Part shown: positions 1 to 7,944 of the stretch, piece by piece
Layout: every line of letters begins with the position of its first letter
Position numbering within the stretch: position 1 is the first letter of the stretch
DNA from: an uncultured Saprospiraceae bacterium
Lineage (GTDB): Bacteria > Bacteroidota > Bacteroidia > Chitinophagales > Saprospiraceae
Assembly: GCA_937928045.1 (NCBI GenBank)
Contig: CALFWO010000045.1
Location: 1 to 57,211, forward strand
Direction: 5' to 3'
DNA length: 57,211 bases
Program-made: the position numbers and the translations under genes
Notes under the pieces: model-generated
What the model saw: only the letters and a program-made list of their open reading frames with translations
What the model was told of the DNA's origin: nothing
Database searches by the model: none

Positions 1-136
1 ATGCAAAAGATTCATCATCGTTTGCAAAGCGAATCGTGCAGTACGCAGAGAGCCATGCCGTGAAGCCATGCCTGAAAACTGCTAGTGCGTGTGTAGAACA
101 GGCGGAACGCGTAGACGGTAAGAAGCTTCAAGTTTC
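1..136. other. Foreign-looking sequence at the window edge (probable chimeric or rearranged end)
   Basis: These bases are about 49% G+C by my count (67 of 136), clearly richer than the AT-rich repeat gene beside them. They do not continue the repeat pattern. The neighbouring gene's repeat matches its sister copies up to the AATTC at 137-141 and then stops matching at once. A HindIII site (AAGCTT, 123-128) and an MluI site (ACGCGT, about 107-112) lie in it, which may be chance. I infer an assembly or cloning chimera or a real rearrangement joint. I recognise no gene here. Confidence 0.55.
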
Positions 137-3093
137 AATTCAAAAGGTCCACCTGCGAGCATTCCGCCTTCTGGCTGATTTCTAATTACAGTTATCGGGT
201 TAGAAAGTGAAAAGCATCCTTGCAATTCATTTGCATTCATTCCAACTTCCGCGCCTTGTAAGCCATCTTCAAAAGATAAGTGCCATATTAAGCATGTACC
301 TGGTCCTGCACCGTCAAAGTCAACCGCGCTCGGCATAGGAGGAAGACCTAGAATATTTCCTTGATCATCAGTGACCACCCATTGCGAATTAGAACCAGAA
401 TTTCCTGCTAGGGTAATTCCTGAAACGTTGTCTGCGATACCATCACCAACACAAAATTCGAAAGGTCCACCAGTAATCATTCCTCCAATTACATTACATG
501 GAGTTGTACAATCTGCATTGGTATTTCTAACAACAGTAATTGGATTGGAAAGGGAGTAGCATCCTTCAAGATCATTAGCATTCATTCCCACTTCTGCACC
601 TTGTAAACCATCTTCAAAAGATAGGTGCCAGATTAAGCAAGTACCTGGACCTGCACCTTCAAAGTTTACTGCACTTGGCATAGGAGGCAATCCTAAAATA
701 TTTCCTTGATCATCAGTTACAACCCATTGAGAGTTGGTTCCAGAATTTCCAGTTAAACTAATTCCAGAAACATTATCGGCGATTCCATCATCTACGCAGA
801 ACTCAAACGGTCCACCGGCAATTGTTCCGCCCTCTGGCTGATTTCGAATTACCGTAATAGGATTGGATAAATCAAAACATCCAATAAGATCATTCGCATT
901 CATTCCAACAGCAGCACCTTGCAGTCCATCCTCAAAAGATAAATGCCATATAAGACAAGTACCCGGACCTGCACCATCGAAGTCAACGGCACTTGGCATA
1001 GGAGGTAAACCTAGAATAGTTCCTTGATCATCAGTGACAACCCATTGAGAATTTGATCCGGAGTTTCCTTCTAAAGCAATTCCTGAAACGTTATCAGCGA
1101 TTCCATCGCCAACGCAAAATTCAAACGGTCCTCCAGCAATATATCCGCCGTTTATATTGCATAAATTAGAACAATCGTTTCCTTCAAATCGATTCACAGT
1201 AATTGGATTAGAAAGAGAGTAACATCCATCAAGATCATTCGCATTCATTCCAACAGCAGCACCTTGTAAACCATCTTCAAAAGATAGGTGCCAAATTAAA
1301 CAAACTCCTGGTCCCGCACCTTCAAAATTAACAGCACTAGGCATTGGAGGTAAACCTAAAATATTTCCTTGGTCGTCAGTAACAACCCATTGCGAGATAG
1401 ATCCAGCGTTTCCAGTTAATGTAATTCCAGACACGTTATCAGGTTCGTTATCATTTACACAAAATTCATAGCGTCCACCTTCTAACGTTCCTCCAACCGG
1501 CTGATTTCTTGTAACCGTAATCCTATTTGATAAAGCAAAACATCCTTCTAAACTTCCAATATTTTCACCTGTCTCTAAACCATTTACATTATCATCATAA
1601 GATAAATACCAAAGTTCACATATACCTGGGCCGGCACCATCTAAATCAAAAGGAGGTCCAACAGGTAGCGCTAAAATTGTACCTATATTATTTGTTATTA
1701 TCCAACTATTGCTATTACCAGAACCTCCTTCAACAGTTACATTTATGGGGTCTGAAATACCATCCACACATATTGTTGTTTGATCTGATGTTGAGATTAA
1801 AGCTTCTTCAATTTCGCAATCTGGGTTACAAATACCTTCATCAGTTCTTATAACCGTCAAAAAATTATCTGAAACGGAACTACATGTCAAGAGATTTAAA
1901 GTTGAAATATTATCTCCTTCTTGAATAATTGGCTGACCTTGAAAGGACCATCCCCAAATATGACATTCTCCGACAGGTGCTGCGCTGAGATCTAATGTTG
2001 AAGTTAAATCGCTATCAGCCCAAGCCAGAATATTATCATTATCATCAGTTATTACATAGTAGTAATTTAAAGAATTAGCATCGGTTTCAAATGAAACATC
2101 TATAGATACATCTCCAACACATCCTATTTCAAAAATATTACCATCCGCACTAGAGATCATCCCACCATCGGCAGCAGTCCTATTTACTCGAATGTCATTT
2201 GAAAAACTATAGCAACCGACTAGATCATTAACATTTTGCCCAACAACTAAACCAGACATATCGGAATAACTTAAGTGCCATATTTGACATACGCCAACAC
2301 CAGCACCGTCAAGGTCAAAAGGAGGGGCTTGAGGAAGTCCTAAAATTTCGCCCTCGGTGTCTGTTATCACCCATGCCGAGAATGAACCTATATTTTGAGA
2401 TAGTGCAACATTTATTGGATCACCAATTCCGTCTACACAAATGTTCGTAGGATCATTTGTTGAAATAATCCCCCCGTTAACGGAACATGGTGGTTCGTTA
2501 TCTTCACAAATTGTAGACGTGCCCGAAGACCAATCTGTCGAGCTATCTCCTTCGCCATCATACGAAAGAGAACCAACAAAAGAAGCTACGAAATCTCCGT
2601 CTGTCCAAATGTTAGCATTAACTGCAACTGAAGATCGTTGATGTCCAGTAGATCCCCATTCGACATAATCCACCATAGCGTCAGGATTGGTGTAATTTGG
2701 AGATGAGTAAAGACCCATTTCACCATCCTGTCCGTCAATCGTATTGAAATTATTTACAGTCAATAACGAACCAGGCATCATCATCATGTTGCCACAATCC
2801 AAAGTTGAATTAGAAATTGACTGATATGCTGGAAAATCGCAAAGGAAATATCCAGATACATCTACAATGGATGTTCCAGTATTTTTAAGTTCTACTGTAC
2901 CGTCAGGAAGTATTTCATTTATAACAATTTGACCATTTGTCTGGACTATTGAGAAAAAAGTCACACAAACAAATGCAATCCATTTAAAACAATGTCTTTG
3001 GATCAAATTCAATTGAGATGGAAAATAATTCTTGATTGGGATAGAATCTGACCATGAAAAAATTGATTCTTGGTTGGTCCTGTTTAATTTCAT
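82..3093 (-). CDS. Secreted lamin-tail-domain protein with seven tandem repeats, C-terminus truncated
   Basis: The reading frame encodes 1003 residues. A signal-type hydrophobic segment lies around residues 37-54, after an unusually long N-terminal stretch. A lamin-tail-like (LTD) domain follows, starting near QIVINEILPDGTVEL and running to about residue 200. Then come seven complete repeats of roughly 90-110 residues and the start of an eighth. Each repeat has the order CVGDG, NVSGI, SQWVVTDDQG, GAGPG, IWHLSFEDG, LSNPITV. Short NQPxGG linkers alternate with longer linkers carrying a C-x3-C pair. The eighth repeat breaks off after GGPFE and the last 18 or so residues are out of pattern, so the natural C-terminus, presumably with a T9SS sorting domain, is missing. 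The role is probably structural or adhesive at the cell surface; that is inference from architecture. No enzyme motif is visible. Confidence 0.75.
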   Translation of the reverse strand: MKLNRTNQESIFSWSDSIPIKNYFPSQLNLIQRHCFKWIAFVCVTFFSIVQTNGQIVINEILPDGTVELKNTGTSIVDVSGYFLCDFPAYQSISNSTLDCGNMMMMPGSLLTVNNFNTIDGQDGEMGLYSSPNYTNPDAMVDYVEWGSTGHQRSSVAVNANIWTDGDFVASFVGSLSYDGEGDSSTDWSSGTSTICEDNEPPCSVNGGIISTNDPTNICVDGIGDPINVALSQNIGSFSAWVITDTEGEILGLPQAPPFDLDGAGVGVCQIWHLSYSDMSGLVVGQNVNDLVGCYSFSNDIRVNRTAADGGMISSADGNIFEIGCVGDVSIDVSFETDANSLNYYYVITDDNDNILAWADSDLTSTLDLSAAPVGECHIWGWSFQGQPIIQEGDNISTLNLLTCSSVSDNFLTVIRTDEGICNPDCEIEEALISTSDQTTICVDGISDPINVTVEGGSGNSNSWIITNNIGTILALPVGPPFDLDGAGPGICELWYLSYDDNVNGLETGENIGSLEGCFALSNRITVTRNQPVGGTLEGGRYEFCVNDNEPDNVSGITLTGNAGSISQWVVTDDQGNILGLPPMPSAVNFEGAGPGVCLIWHLSFEDGLQGAAVGMNANDLDGCYSLSNPITVNRFEGNDCSNLCNINGGYIAGGPFEFCVGDGIADNVSGIALEGNSGSNSQWVVTDDQGTILGLPPMPSAVDFDGAGPGTCLIWHLSFEDGLQGAAVGMNANDLIGCFDLSNPITVIRNQPEGGTIAGGPFEFCVDDGIADNVSGISLTGNSGTNSQWVVTDDQGNILGLPPMPSAVNFEGAGPGTCLIWHLSFEDGLQGAEVGMNANDLEGCYSLSNPITVVRNTNADCTTPCNVIGGMITGGPFEFCVGDGIADNVSGITLAGNSGSNSQWVVTDDQGNILGLPPMPSAVDFDGAGPGTCLIWHLSFEDGLQGAEVGMNANELQGCFSLSNPITVIRNQPEGGMLAGGPFELKLEASYRLRVPPVLHTH
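140..2470 (-). repeat. Tandem protein-coding repeats, about 0.3 kb each, in two-unit periods
   Basis: Seven full copies and one partial copy of a unit of about 90-110 codons lie head to tail in the surface-protein gene. The four copies nearest the window start are nearly identical at the protein level; the three nearest the N-terminus have diverged. Linkers alternate short (NQPEGG type) and long (with C-x3-C), giving a higher-order period of two units. The homogeneity suggests recent duplication or gene conversion. Confidence 0.85.
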
Positions 3094-3470
3094 AATAATT
3101 GTTATTTGGTTAATAAATGTTCTGTGGACTGTAATCTAATATTGCTACTCATTTAGAATGAGTAATTCACTAAACATAAGTCTTGAGGTTATTCAAAGAC
3201 TTGAATTATGTAGAATTTTAAAAATCGGTAAATGTGCCACAGGAATGTAGCCAGACTATTATTTCGAAAAGATACATGTTTTAAAACAACTCCTTATCGT
3301 TTCGAACGATTTATATTCTGACTTCGACACAAATATAAATTTGAGGGATATCTTAACAATCACAATTTTATCACGAAAGTATAACAAGCATAGTTTGACC
3401 GCTTGCGGACATTTAAACTAAAAGACTTCTGTTCTTGAGTTTACGATATATTTCAATTTTGATTATTACC
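3094..3470. other. Intergenic leader of the repeat-protein gene
   Basis: This 377-base gap lies between the start of the repeat-protein gene and the end of the decarboxylase gene, both on the minus strand. Apart from the promoter-like pair at 3330-3359 I see no gene, RNA or convincing terminator. Confidence 0.6.
3330..3359 (-). promoter_or_regulatory. Candidate Bacteroidota-type promoter for the repeat-protein gene
   Basis: On the minus strand TATATTTG (3337-3330) fits the Bacteroidota -7 consensus TAnnTTTG. A TTG lies 19 bases upstream (3359-3357), which is the usual -33 spacing. It would give a leader of about 230 bases before the start at 3093. Motif match only. Confidence 0.45.
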
Positions 3471-4901
3471 TTAATTGGATAAAAGGTTCTGGTTTTGAAT
3501 TTGTTTTATAGTAGTTAAAAGGTTTTGCAAATTACTCTTAGTTGTGAAAGGATTCATTAATGTTGTCCTTAAGTAAACTATATTGTTGAGCATAGTTTCA
3601 ACTATGTAGAAGGTTCCATTCTTAAGTAATTTCTTTCGTATGTTTTTATTAATTTTATTTAGATCTTCTTTTTCAATTTTTGTTCCTATAAATCTAAAGC
3701 AAACAATATTTGACTTAGGAGGAATAGCTAATTCGAATTGGTCGTCCCGAAGGATCATTTGAGAAAAAGAAATTGCATTGTCATGAACGGTATCTACATA
3801 TTCCTCCAATACTTGCTTTCCATGCAGGTGAATGATTCCAAAAAAATGAAGACTCATCATTAGCTTTGTACACTCGAAAGTTCGTTTTCCAAGGTTGTAC
3901 CATTCCTCTGATTCTTGTTCCGCCCAGAGGTATTCCGCCTCTTGACTAAAAGTGCGATAGCTTTCTTTTCCGCTTTTAAACAGCAAAGCGGTTGTTACAC
4001 TGGAAGTCATCATCATTTTGTGGCAGTCTAAAGCTACCGAATCAGCAAACTCAATTCCGTGTACAAGGTGTTTGTATTTTTCCGAAAAACATACTGCTGC
4101 ACCATGCGCGCCATCAACGTGGAACCAGAGCTTATTCTTTTTGGCGAAGTCTCCTACTCGTTTGAGATCATCATAACTGCCTGTAGAAGTACTACAAGCA
4201 GAGCCTACTACTGCAAAAACTGTAAGGCCATTTTCTATGGCATCCTGATAGCAATTGTATAATAAATTTGGTTCCATTTGGAACTGATCATTGACTGGCA
4301 CTTTAATGATACCGGTTTTTCCCAAACCCATAATACGCGCTGCACGATCAACACAGTAATGAGCCTGCTCACTTACCATTATTGCTAATTTTTGATCTTC
4401 TTGGTGACCATTGTTCCAGATTGAAGGATGTAGTTTAGATCTTGCACTTAGCAGAGCCGTAAGATTGGCCAAGGTTCCTCCGCTTGTAAGAAATCCAGAA
4501 GCCTCTTGGTTAAATCCCAAATGTTTACAAATAAATTCTATGCAGATTTTTTCTATTGCCGTAGAAGCAGCTCCCATTTCGTAAACTGCCATTCCATTAT
4601 TTAAAAATCCAGAAACTAGGCTACCTAATGCGGAAATTGGTGCAGGAACTGCTACTTGATGTCCCATGTAATTTGGGCGATGAATTTGTATTGATCTTTG
4701 AATAATCTTTGAAAAAAAATCTTTAGTATCACTTGCTTTAAAGTTATTCCAAAATTGATATTCATTGTTAGGGTCCTCCCAGTTAATTACTTTGGAAGAA
4801 TTAGAAGTCTGAGTATCCACTAAATAATCCGCCAATAAATTTACTAGTTCAATACCATGCTTACGGAATCGCTCAGCATCATATAGCTTTGATAAATGCA
4901 T
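3471..4901 (-). CDS. Group II PLP-dependent decarboxylase
   Basis: This 476-residue protein has the layout of the aromatic amino acid / glutamate / diaminobutyrate decarboxylase family, which removes the carboxyl group of an amino acid using pyridoxal phosphate. Visible features are SGGT (140-143), the cofactor-stacking histidine in SEQAHY (H181), the aspartate in HVDGAHG (D263), and the Schiff-base lysine in DCHK (K295). The length is normal for the family. The N-terminal wording (HRPNYMGHQVAVP) looks more like diaminobutyrate-type or uncharacterised members than true aromatic decarboxylases, so I leave the substrate open. It is flanked by gaps of about 0.3 kb on both sides and is probably transcribed alone. 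A second, unrelated decarboxylase fold lies at 9254-10684. Confidence 0.85.
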   Translation of the reverse strand: MHLSKLYDAERFRKHGIELVNLLADYLVDTQTSNSSKVINWEDPNNEYQFWNNFKASDTKDFFSKIIQRSIQIHRPNYMGHQVAVPAPISALGSLVSGFLNNGMAVYEMGAASTAIEKICIEFICKHLGFNQEASGFLTSGGTLANLTALLSARSKLHPSIWNNGHQEDQKLAIMVSEQAHYCVDRAARIMGLGKTGIIKVPVNDQFQMEPNLLYNCYQDAIENGLTVFAVVGSACSTSTGSYDDLKRVGDFAKKNKLWFHVDGAHGAAVCFSEKYKHLVHGIEFADSVALDCHKMMMTSSVTTALLFKSGKESYRTFSQEAEYLWAEQESEEWYNLGKRTFECTKLMMSLHFFGIIHLHGKQVLEEYVDTVHDNAISFSQMILRDDQFELAIPPKSNIVCFRFIGTKIEKEDLNKINKNIRKKLLKNGTFYIVETMLNNIVYLRTTLMNPFTTKSNLQNLLTTIKQIQNQNLLSN

Positions 4902-5178
4902 TAAATTCTAATTTTAATCTGGAATGCTTGATGAAAACTGAAATCATTTCAGTCCAATAAATTTAATAGAAAATTAATAGGACGCATTAGTATGTCCAAT
5001 AAAGATTAATATTTATTCCTGTGAAACGACAGTTTCGTACTTAAAAACTATAAATTGATCTTTCGTAGATTTATGGCTCCTTCGTCTATATAAAGTGATT
5101 GCAACATTCGTAGAACTAGAAAAATTATTTTATACGGAAAACCTTTGATTCATTTAAGAGTTGTTGTCGGAATTTCAA

Positions 5179-6195
5179 TTAAAACAACAGACCATCTATT
5201 TCATGGTGATCCCAATTAATTTTTTTACCATATTCATAAATATAGAGGCGCTCTCCTCTGTCAATTTCTTTCGATCTTTTGGCAAGAATGATTAAATCAA
5301 TGCAAAATTTCACTTCTTGATTGTATGAAGATAATAAATCAATATTTGCAGGCTTAGCTCCTATAATTCTGGCTAGATAATTTTTCCTTTGTTTATCTTC
5401 TTTTTGATCCCATTTCAAATTTGAAAAAATTGATTCCAAATCGATAGAATCATGCTGTTGATGGTTAAAACTTGATGTTAAAAAATTTGAATAACCTACC
5501 AGTTTTTCAGCACAAATAAGTCTATTTTCGATTGGACTTACCAGTGTTGAGTTTTCATTAAGCTGAAGCGATTCATTCAAATAAAACCTTCTAGTAAGTT
5601 TTGCTATTTTTCTAGTTTTATTTTTTACCCAAACCTTTCTGAAATTATTGTAATCTGATTCAATACTATTGATTACAGCAAAGTCATTTGCCTCGCGTAA
5701 TATGTAAGTGTATAACAATCTGATCTTTGCAATAAGTTTATCATTTGAAACATCAAGTTTACCGGAGACATTGACAAATATACTATTGCCGGTAATATTC
5801 ACTGGGCCCCCAAAAGCACCTATCAGGATATCAACTACTTGTTCTTTTAAGACATACATCTTACTGTGAAAAGAACAACCCAAATCATAGATCATACCGA
5901 CGTGCAGACCCAATGAATGAAGCAATACTTCATTGGAACCTATTAAGGAATTTTGATCATTGGATTTTTTAACATTCGGTAAGTTCAGCAAGGATTGTAG
6001 ACTATCTTTGTAGACATTAGAAACACTTTCAAGACCATAATGGCTGTTGAATTTGTCGGACTGTTTTTGATCGAAAATGTCCTCTAGAATAAGAAGAAAT
6101 TTGGGAGTAAAATTAACTTCAATACTTGAGTTCAAGTCCTGAATAATAGAACTATTCGTATGTTCATTGAGGTTCCCTAAGTTAGATACTAACAT
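5179..6195 (-). CDS. Uncharacterised protein with possible TerB-like C-terminal domain
   Basis: The 338-residue product has no signal peptide and no membrane segment, so it is probably cytoplasmic. I do not recognise the first 250 residues. The last 50 or so, with FCIDLIILAKRSKEIDRGER and then YIYEYGKKINW and a final EIDGLL, follow the pattern of the TerB / tellurite-resistance helical domain: a helix, a short acidic loop, ERxxI-helix, then EIxxLL. The usual DG in the acidic loop is replaced by SK, so any metal site may be degenerate. The codons are AT-rich like the neighbours. It could instead be a lineage-specific helical protein. Treat the domain call as a suggestion. Confidence 0.6.
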   Translation of the reverse strand: MLVSNLGNLNEHTNSSIIQDLNSSIEVNFTPKFLLILEDIFDQKQSDKFNSHYGLESVSNVYKDSLQSLLNLPNVKKSNDQNSLIGSNEVLLHSLGLHVGMIYDLGCSFHSKMYVLKEQVVDILIGAFGGPVNITGNSIFVNVSGKLDVSNDKLIAKIRLLYTYILREANDFAVINSIESDYNNFRKVWVKNKTRKIAKLTRRFYLNESLQLNENSTLVSPIENRLICAEKLVGYSNFLTSSFNHQQHDSIDLESIFSNLKWDQKEDKQRKNYLARIIGAKPANIDLLSSYNQEVKFCIDLIILAKRSKEIDRGERLYIYEYGKKINWDHHEIDGLLF

Positions 6196-6373
6196 GAGAT
6201 TAATGTTTATAGTGTCGTTATCGGGAGTTTTATCAAGGACCGTTTTTCCGAACTATATCAAGGTAACCAACGGTAATATACGTATTATCAGGGAATTACA
6301 AATTATTTATATCATATACATGTATTTTTTAGGTGTAAAATGGCATTTTTGGGCGATTTTTAGGCTTTGAATT

Positions 6374-6412
6374 AAAAAAAGGGCAACTCAATCATTTTGA
6401 GTTGCCCTTTTT
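6374..6412 (-). terminator. Intrinsic terminator after the lipoprotein gene
   Basis: GGGCAACTCAA (6381-6391) pairs with TTGAGTTGCCC (6397-6407) around a TCATT loop. A-tracts and T-tracts flank the stem, so on the minus strand the stem is followed by seven T. It lies just past the stop at 6433. Confidence 0.85.
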
Positions 6413-6432
6413 AGGTAATGGTGCTACGGTGA

Positions 6433-7305
6433 CTACAAGTCCATTTCAAATGACAAAATTCCCATAGTCACGATCACCTTTCGATCGCATGTTCCATCTC
6501 CAAAGTCAATAGAAATTGGAGCAGAAAGCGATTCACTGGCAAATTCAACCACTCCACTAACTGGAATTTCACAGGTTACTGCTCTACGTGTTGGAGTCGT
6601 TGTTTTGATAGTATAAGTTACTCCCTCACTATTGACATAGATTCCATCTTCTTCTTCCTGCCATACATCATCAAGTAATCCATCTTGGCCATCTGTAGCC
6701 CAATTGGTGGCTTGACCTTCAATCATAGTTGAGGTGGTTAAACCGGAATAACTAAATACATTGCCATCAACGTCGGTTAATTTTCCGTCAATGATGTTGT
6801 GTTCGCTATTAAATTGCTCATCAGCATTGTTTCCAATATTTCTTAGTCTATAAACACCTTCTACACCGAGGCCATCTACTGTATAATCAGTGAATGTAAG
6901 TTCCATTGATTTTCCTTCTTCGAAAATAAGACCATCAAAGTTAGCTTGCATTTTACCTGTAAAAACATGGCCATTCTGCGTACAATTGTCTCCGAAGTCC
7001 AATGTTAACAAGGCTGGAAAAGTAGTATTTGGATCTAATACCAACTCAAAATTATCACAAGCACGATTTTGGGCGATGATAGGCCCTGTAAATCCGTTAA
7101 GATCATCCATTTGACGAGCTGATTCATCCATAGCTGCATAAGAGTCAGTGAATGATTGTTGAGCTTGAGAAATTTCTGAAACAGCTTTTGAGATTTGTTC
7201 TTGATCCTCTTGTATATCCTGGGGATTAAAGTCGTCACAGCTAATAAAGATGACCACAGCGAAGAGGCATAGGAAGGTCTGGTTGAATTTTGATTTAATA
7301 GACAT
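6433..7305 (-). CDS. Lipoprotein, function unknown
   Basis: The 290-residue product starts with a lipoprotein signal ending FISC-DD (lipid-modified cysteine near residue 23), so it is exported and membrane-anchored. A helical region rich in Q, E and S follows (about 30-65). The rest looks beta-rich, with two echoing blocks: LTLDFGDNC with TQNG in the middle and ISIDFGDGTCDRK near the end, suggesting an internal duplication. I recognise it only as a type of Bacteroidota lipoprotein that is common and uncharacterised. A strong terminator follows. It is divergent from the BlaI/M56 operon across a 277-base gap that holds that operon's likely operators, so joint control is possible. Confidence 0.7.
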   Translation of the reverse strand: MSIKSKFNQTFLCLFAVVIFISCDDFNPQDIQEDQEQISKAVSEISQAQQSFTDSYAAMDESARQMDDLNGFTGPIIAQNRACDNFELVLDPNTTFPALLTLDFGDNCTQNGHVFTGKMQANFDGLIFEEGKSMELTFTDYTVDGLGVEGVYRLRNIGNNADEQFNSEHNIIDGKLTDVDGNVFSYSGLTTSTMIEGQATNWATDGQDGLLDDVWQEEEDGIYVNSEGVTYTIKTTTPTRRAVTCEIPVSGVVEFASESLSAPISIDFGDGTCDRKVIVTMGILSFEMDL

Positions 7306-7503
7306 AAGGTTTCTTGAAGTAATTAAAATTTTTTGAGTATCACAGCAGCATGTTCAAAAAGTATGCCGCTGTACAGCTAAAATAATGAAAATGAGTCAGA
7401 TAAGCTGCACATGTAATTCAAGGCAATCAAGGACATTTCAAGGTATTTAGCCCATATAAATGGCTTATCTCTACAATTATTTTACCGATGAAAACAATTA
7501 TAC

Positions 7504-7538
7504 AACGAAATATTCGTTATTGTAATGTAATATTCGTT
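7504..7538 (+). promoter_or_regulatory. Two direct copies of a 15-base palindrome before the BlaI-like gene (candidate operators)
   Basis: AACGAAATATTCGTT (7504-7518) is an inverted repeat AACGAA-ATA-TTCGTT. AATGTAATATTCGTT (7524-7538) is the same site with two changes. Start-to-start spacing is 20 bases, about two helical turns, which suits two repressor dimers on one DNA face. The sites lie 45-79 bases before the BlaI-like start. Binding is inferred. Confidence 0.55.
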
Positions 7539-7582
7539 GAATAAATATAACTTACCACTCCATTAGAGCTAAAAATTTTCAA

Positions 7583-7942
7583 ATGATACGTTTAAATAGA
7601 AAGGAGGAAGAGATCATGAATATCTTCTGGAAGTTGAAAAAGGCTTTTCCAAAAGAAGTGATGATCAATTTAAGTCCTCCAGTACCACCATATAATACTG
7701 TGCTGTCTCTAGTAAGAAAATTGGAAAAGGATGGATTTATTGGTTTCAATAAGATTGGCAAGAGTCATCAATATTTTCCGATCATCACAAAGAAGGCCTA
7801 TCAAAAATCTATTTTCTCTCATCTACTTAGTGATTATTTTGGTGGTTCTCATGAGAAATTACTTAGTTTTTTCATCAAGGAAGAGCAAATGGATCAGGAT
7901 GATTTGAATGATTTTTTATCCAAATATTCTAAAGAACAATAG
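7583..7942 (+). CDS. BlaI/MecI-family transcriptional repressor
   Basis: The 119-residue protein matches the BlaI/MecI family in length and layout. An N-terminal winged helix starts with the typical LNRKEEEIMNIFWKL and includes the PYNTVLSLVRKLEKDGF recognition region and a wing with GKSHQYFP. A C-terminal dimerisation helix region follows (about 70-119). In the family such repressors hold their own operon off until a partner M56 membrane protease triggers their cleavage. The start ATG at 7583 gives a normal family N-terminus. The next gene, an M56 protease, begins two bases after the stop codon, so they form one operon. Two copies of a palindrome sit upstream at 7504-7538. Confidence 0.9.
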   Translation: MIRLNRKEEEIMNIFWKLKKAFPKEVMINLSPPVPPYNTVLSLVRKLEKDGFIGFNKIGKSHQYFPIITKKAYQKSIFSHLLSDYFGGSHEKLLSFFIKEEQMDQDDLNDFLSKYSKEQ

Positions 7943-7944
7943 TC

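Noticed and set aside
140-2470. Regular repeats that might suggest a CRISPR array
   Set aside because: The units are about 0.3 kb, in frame and code for homologous protein domains; there are no short identical repeats with unique spacers.
6167-6370. A 67-codon plus-strand open frame next to the TerB-like gene
   Set aside because: Overlaps the start of that gene and intergenic AT-rich DNA; no protein features.
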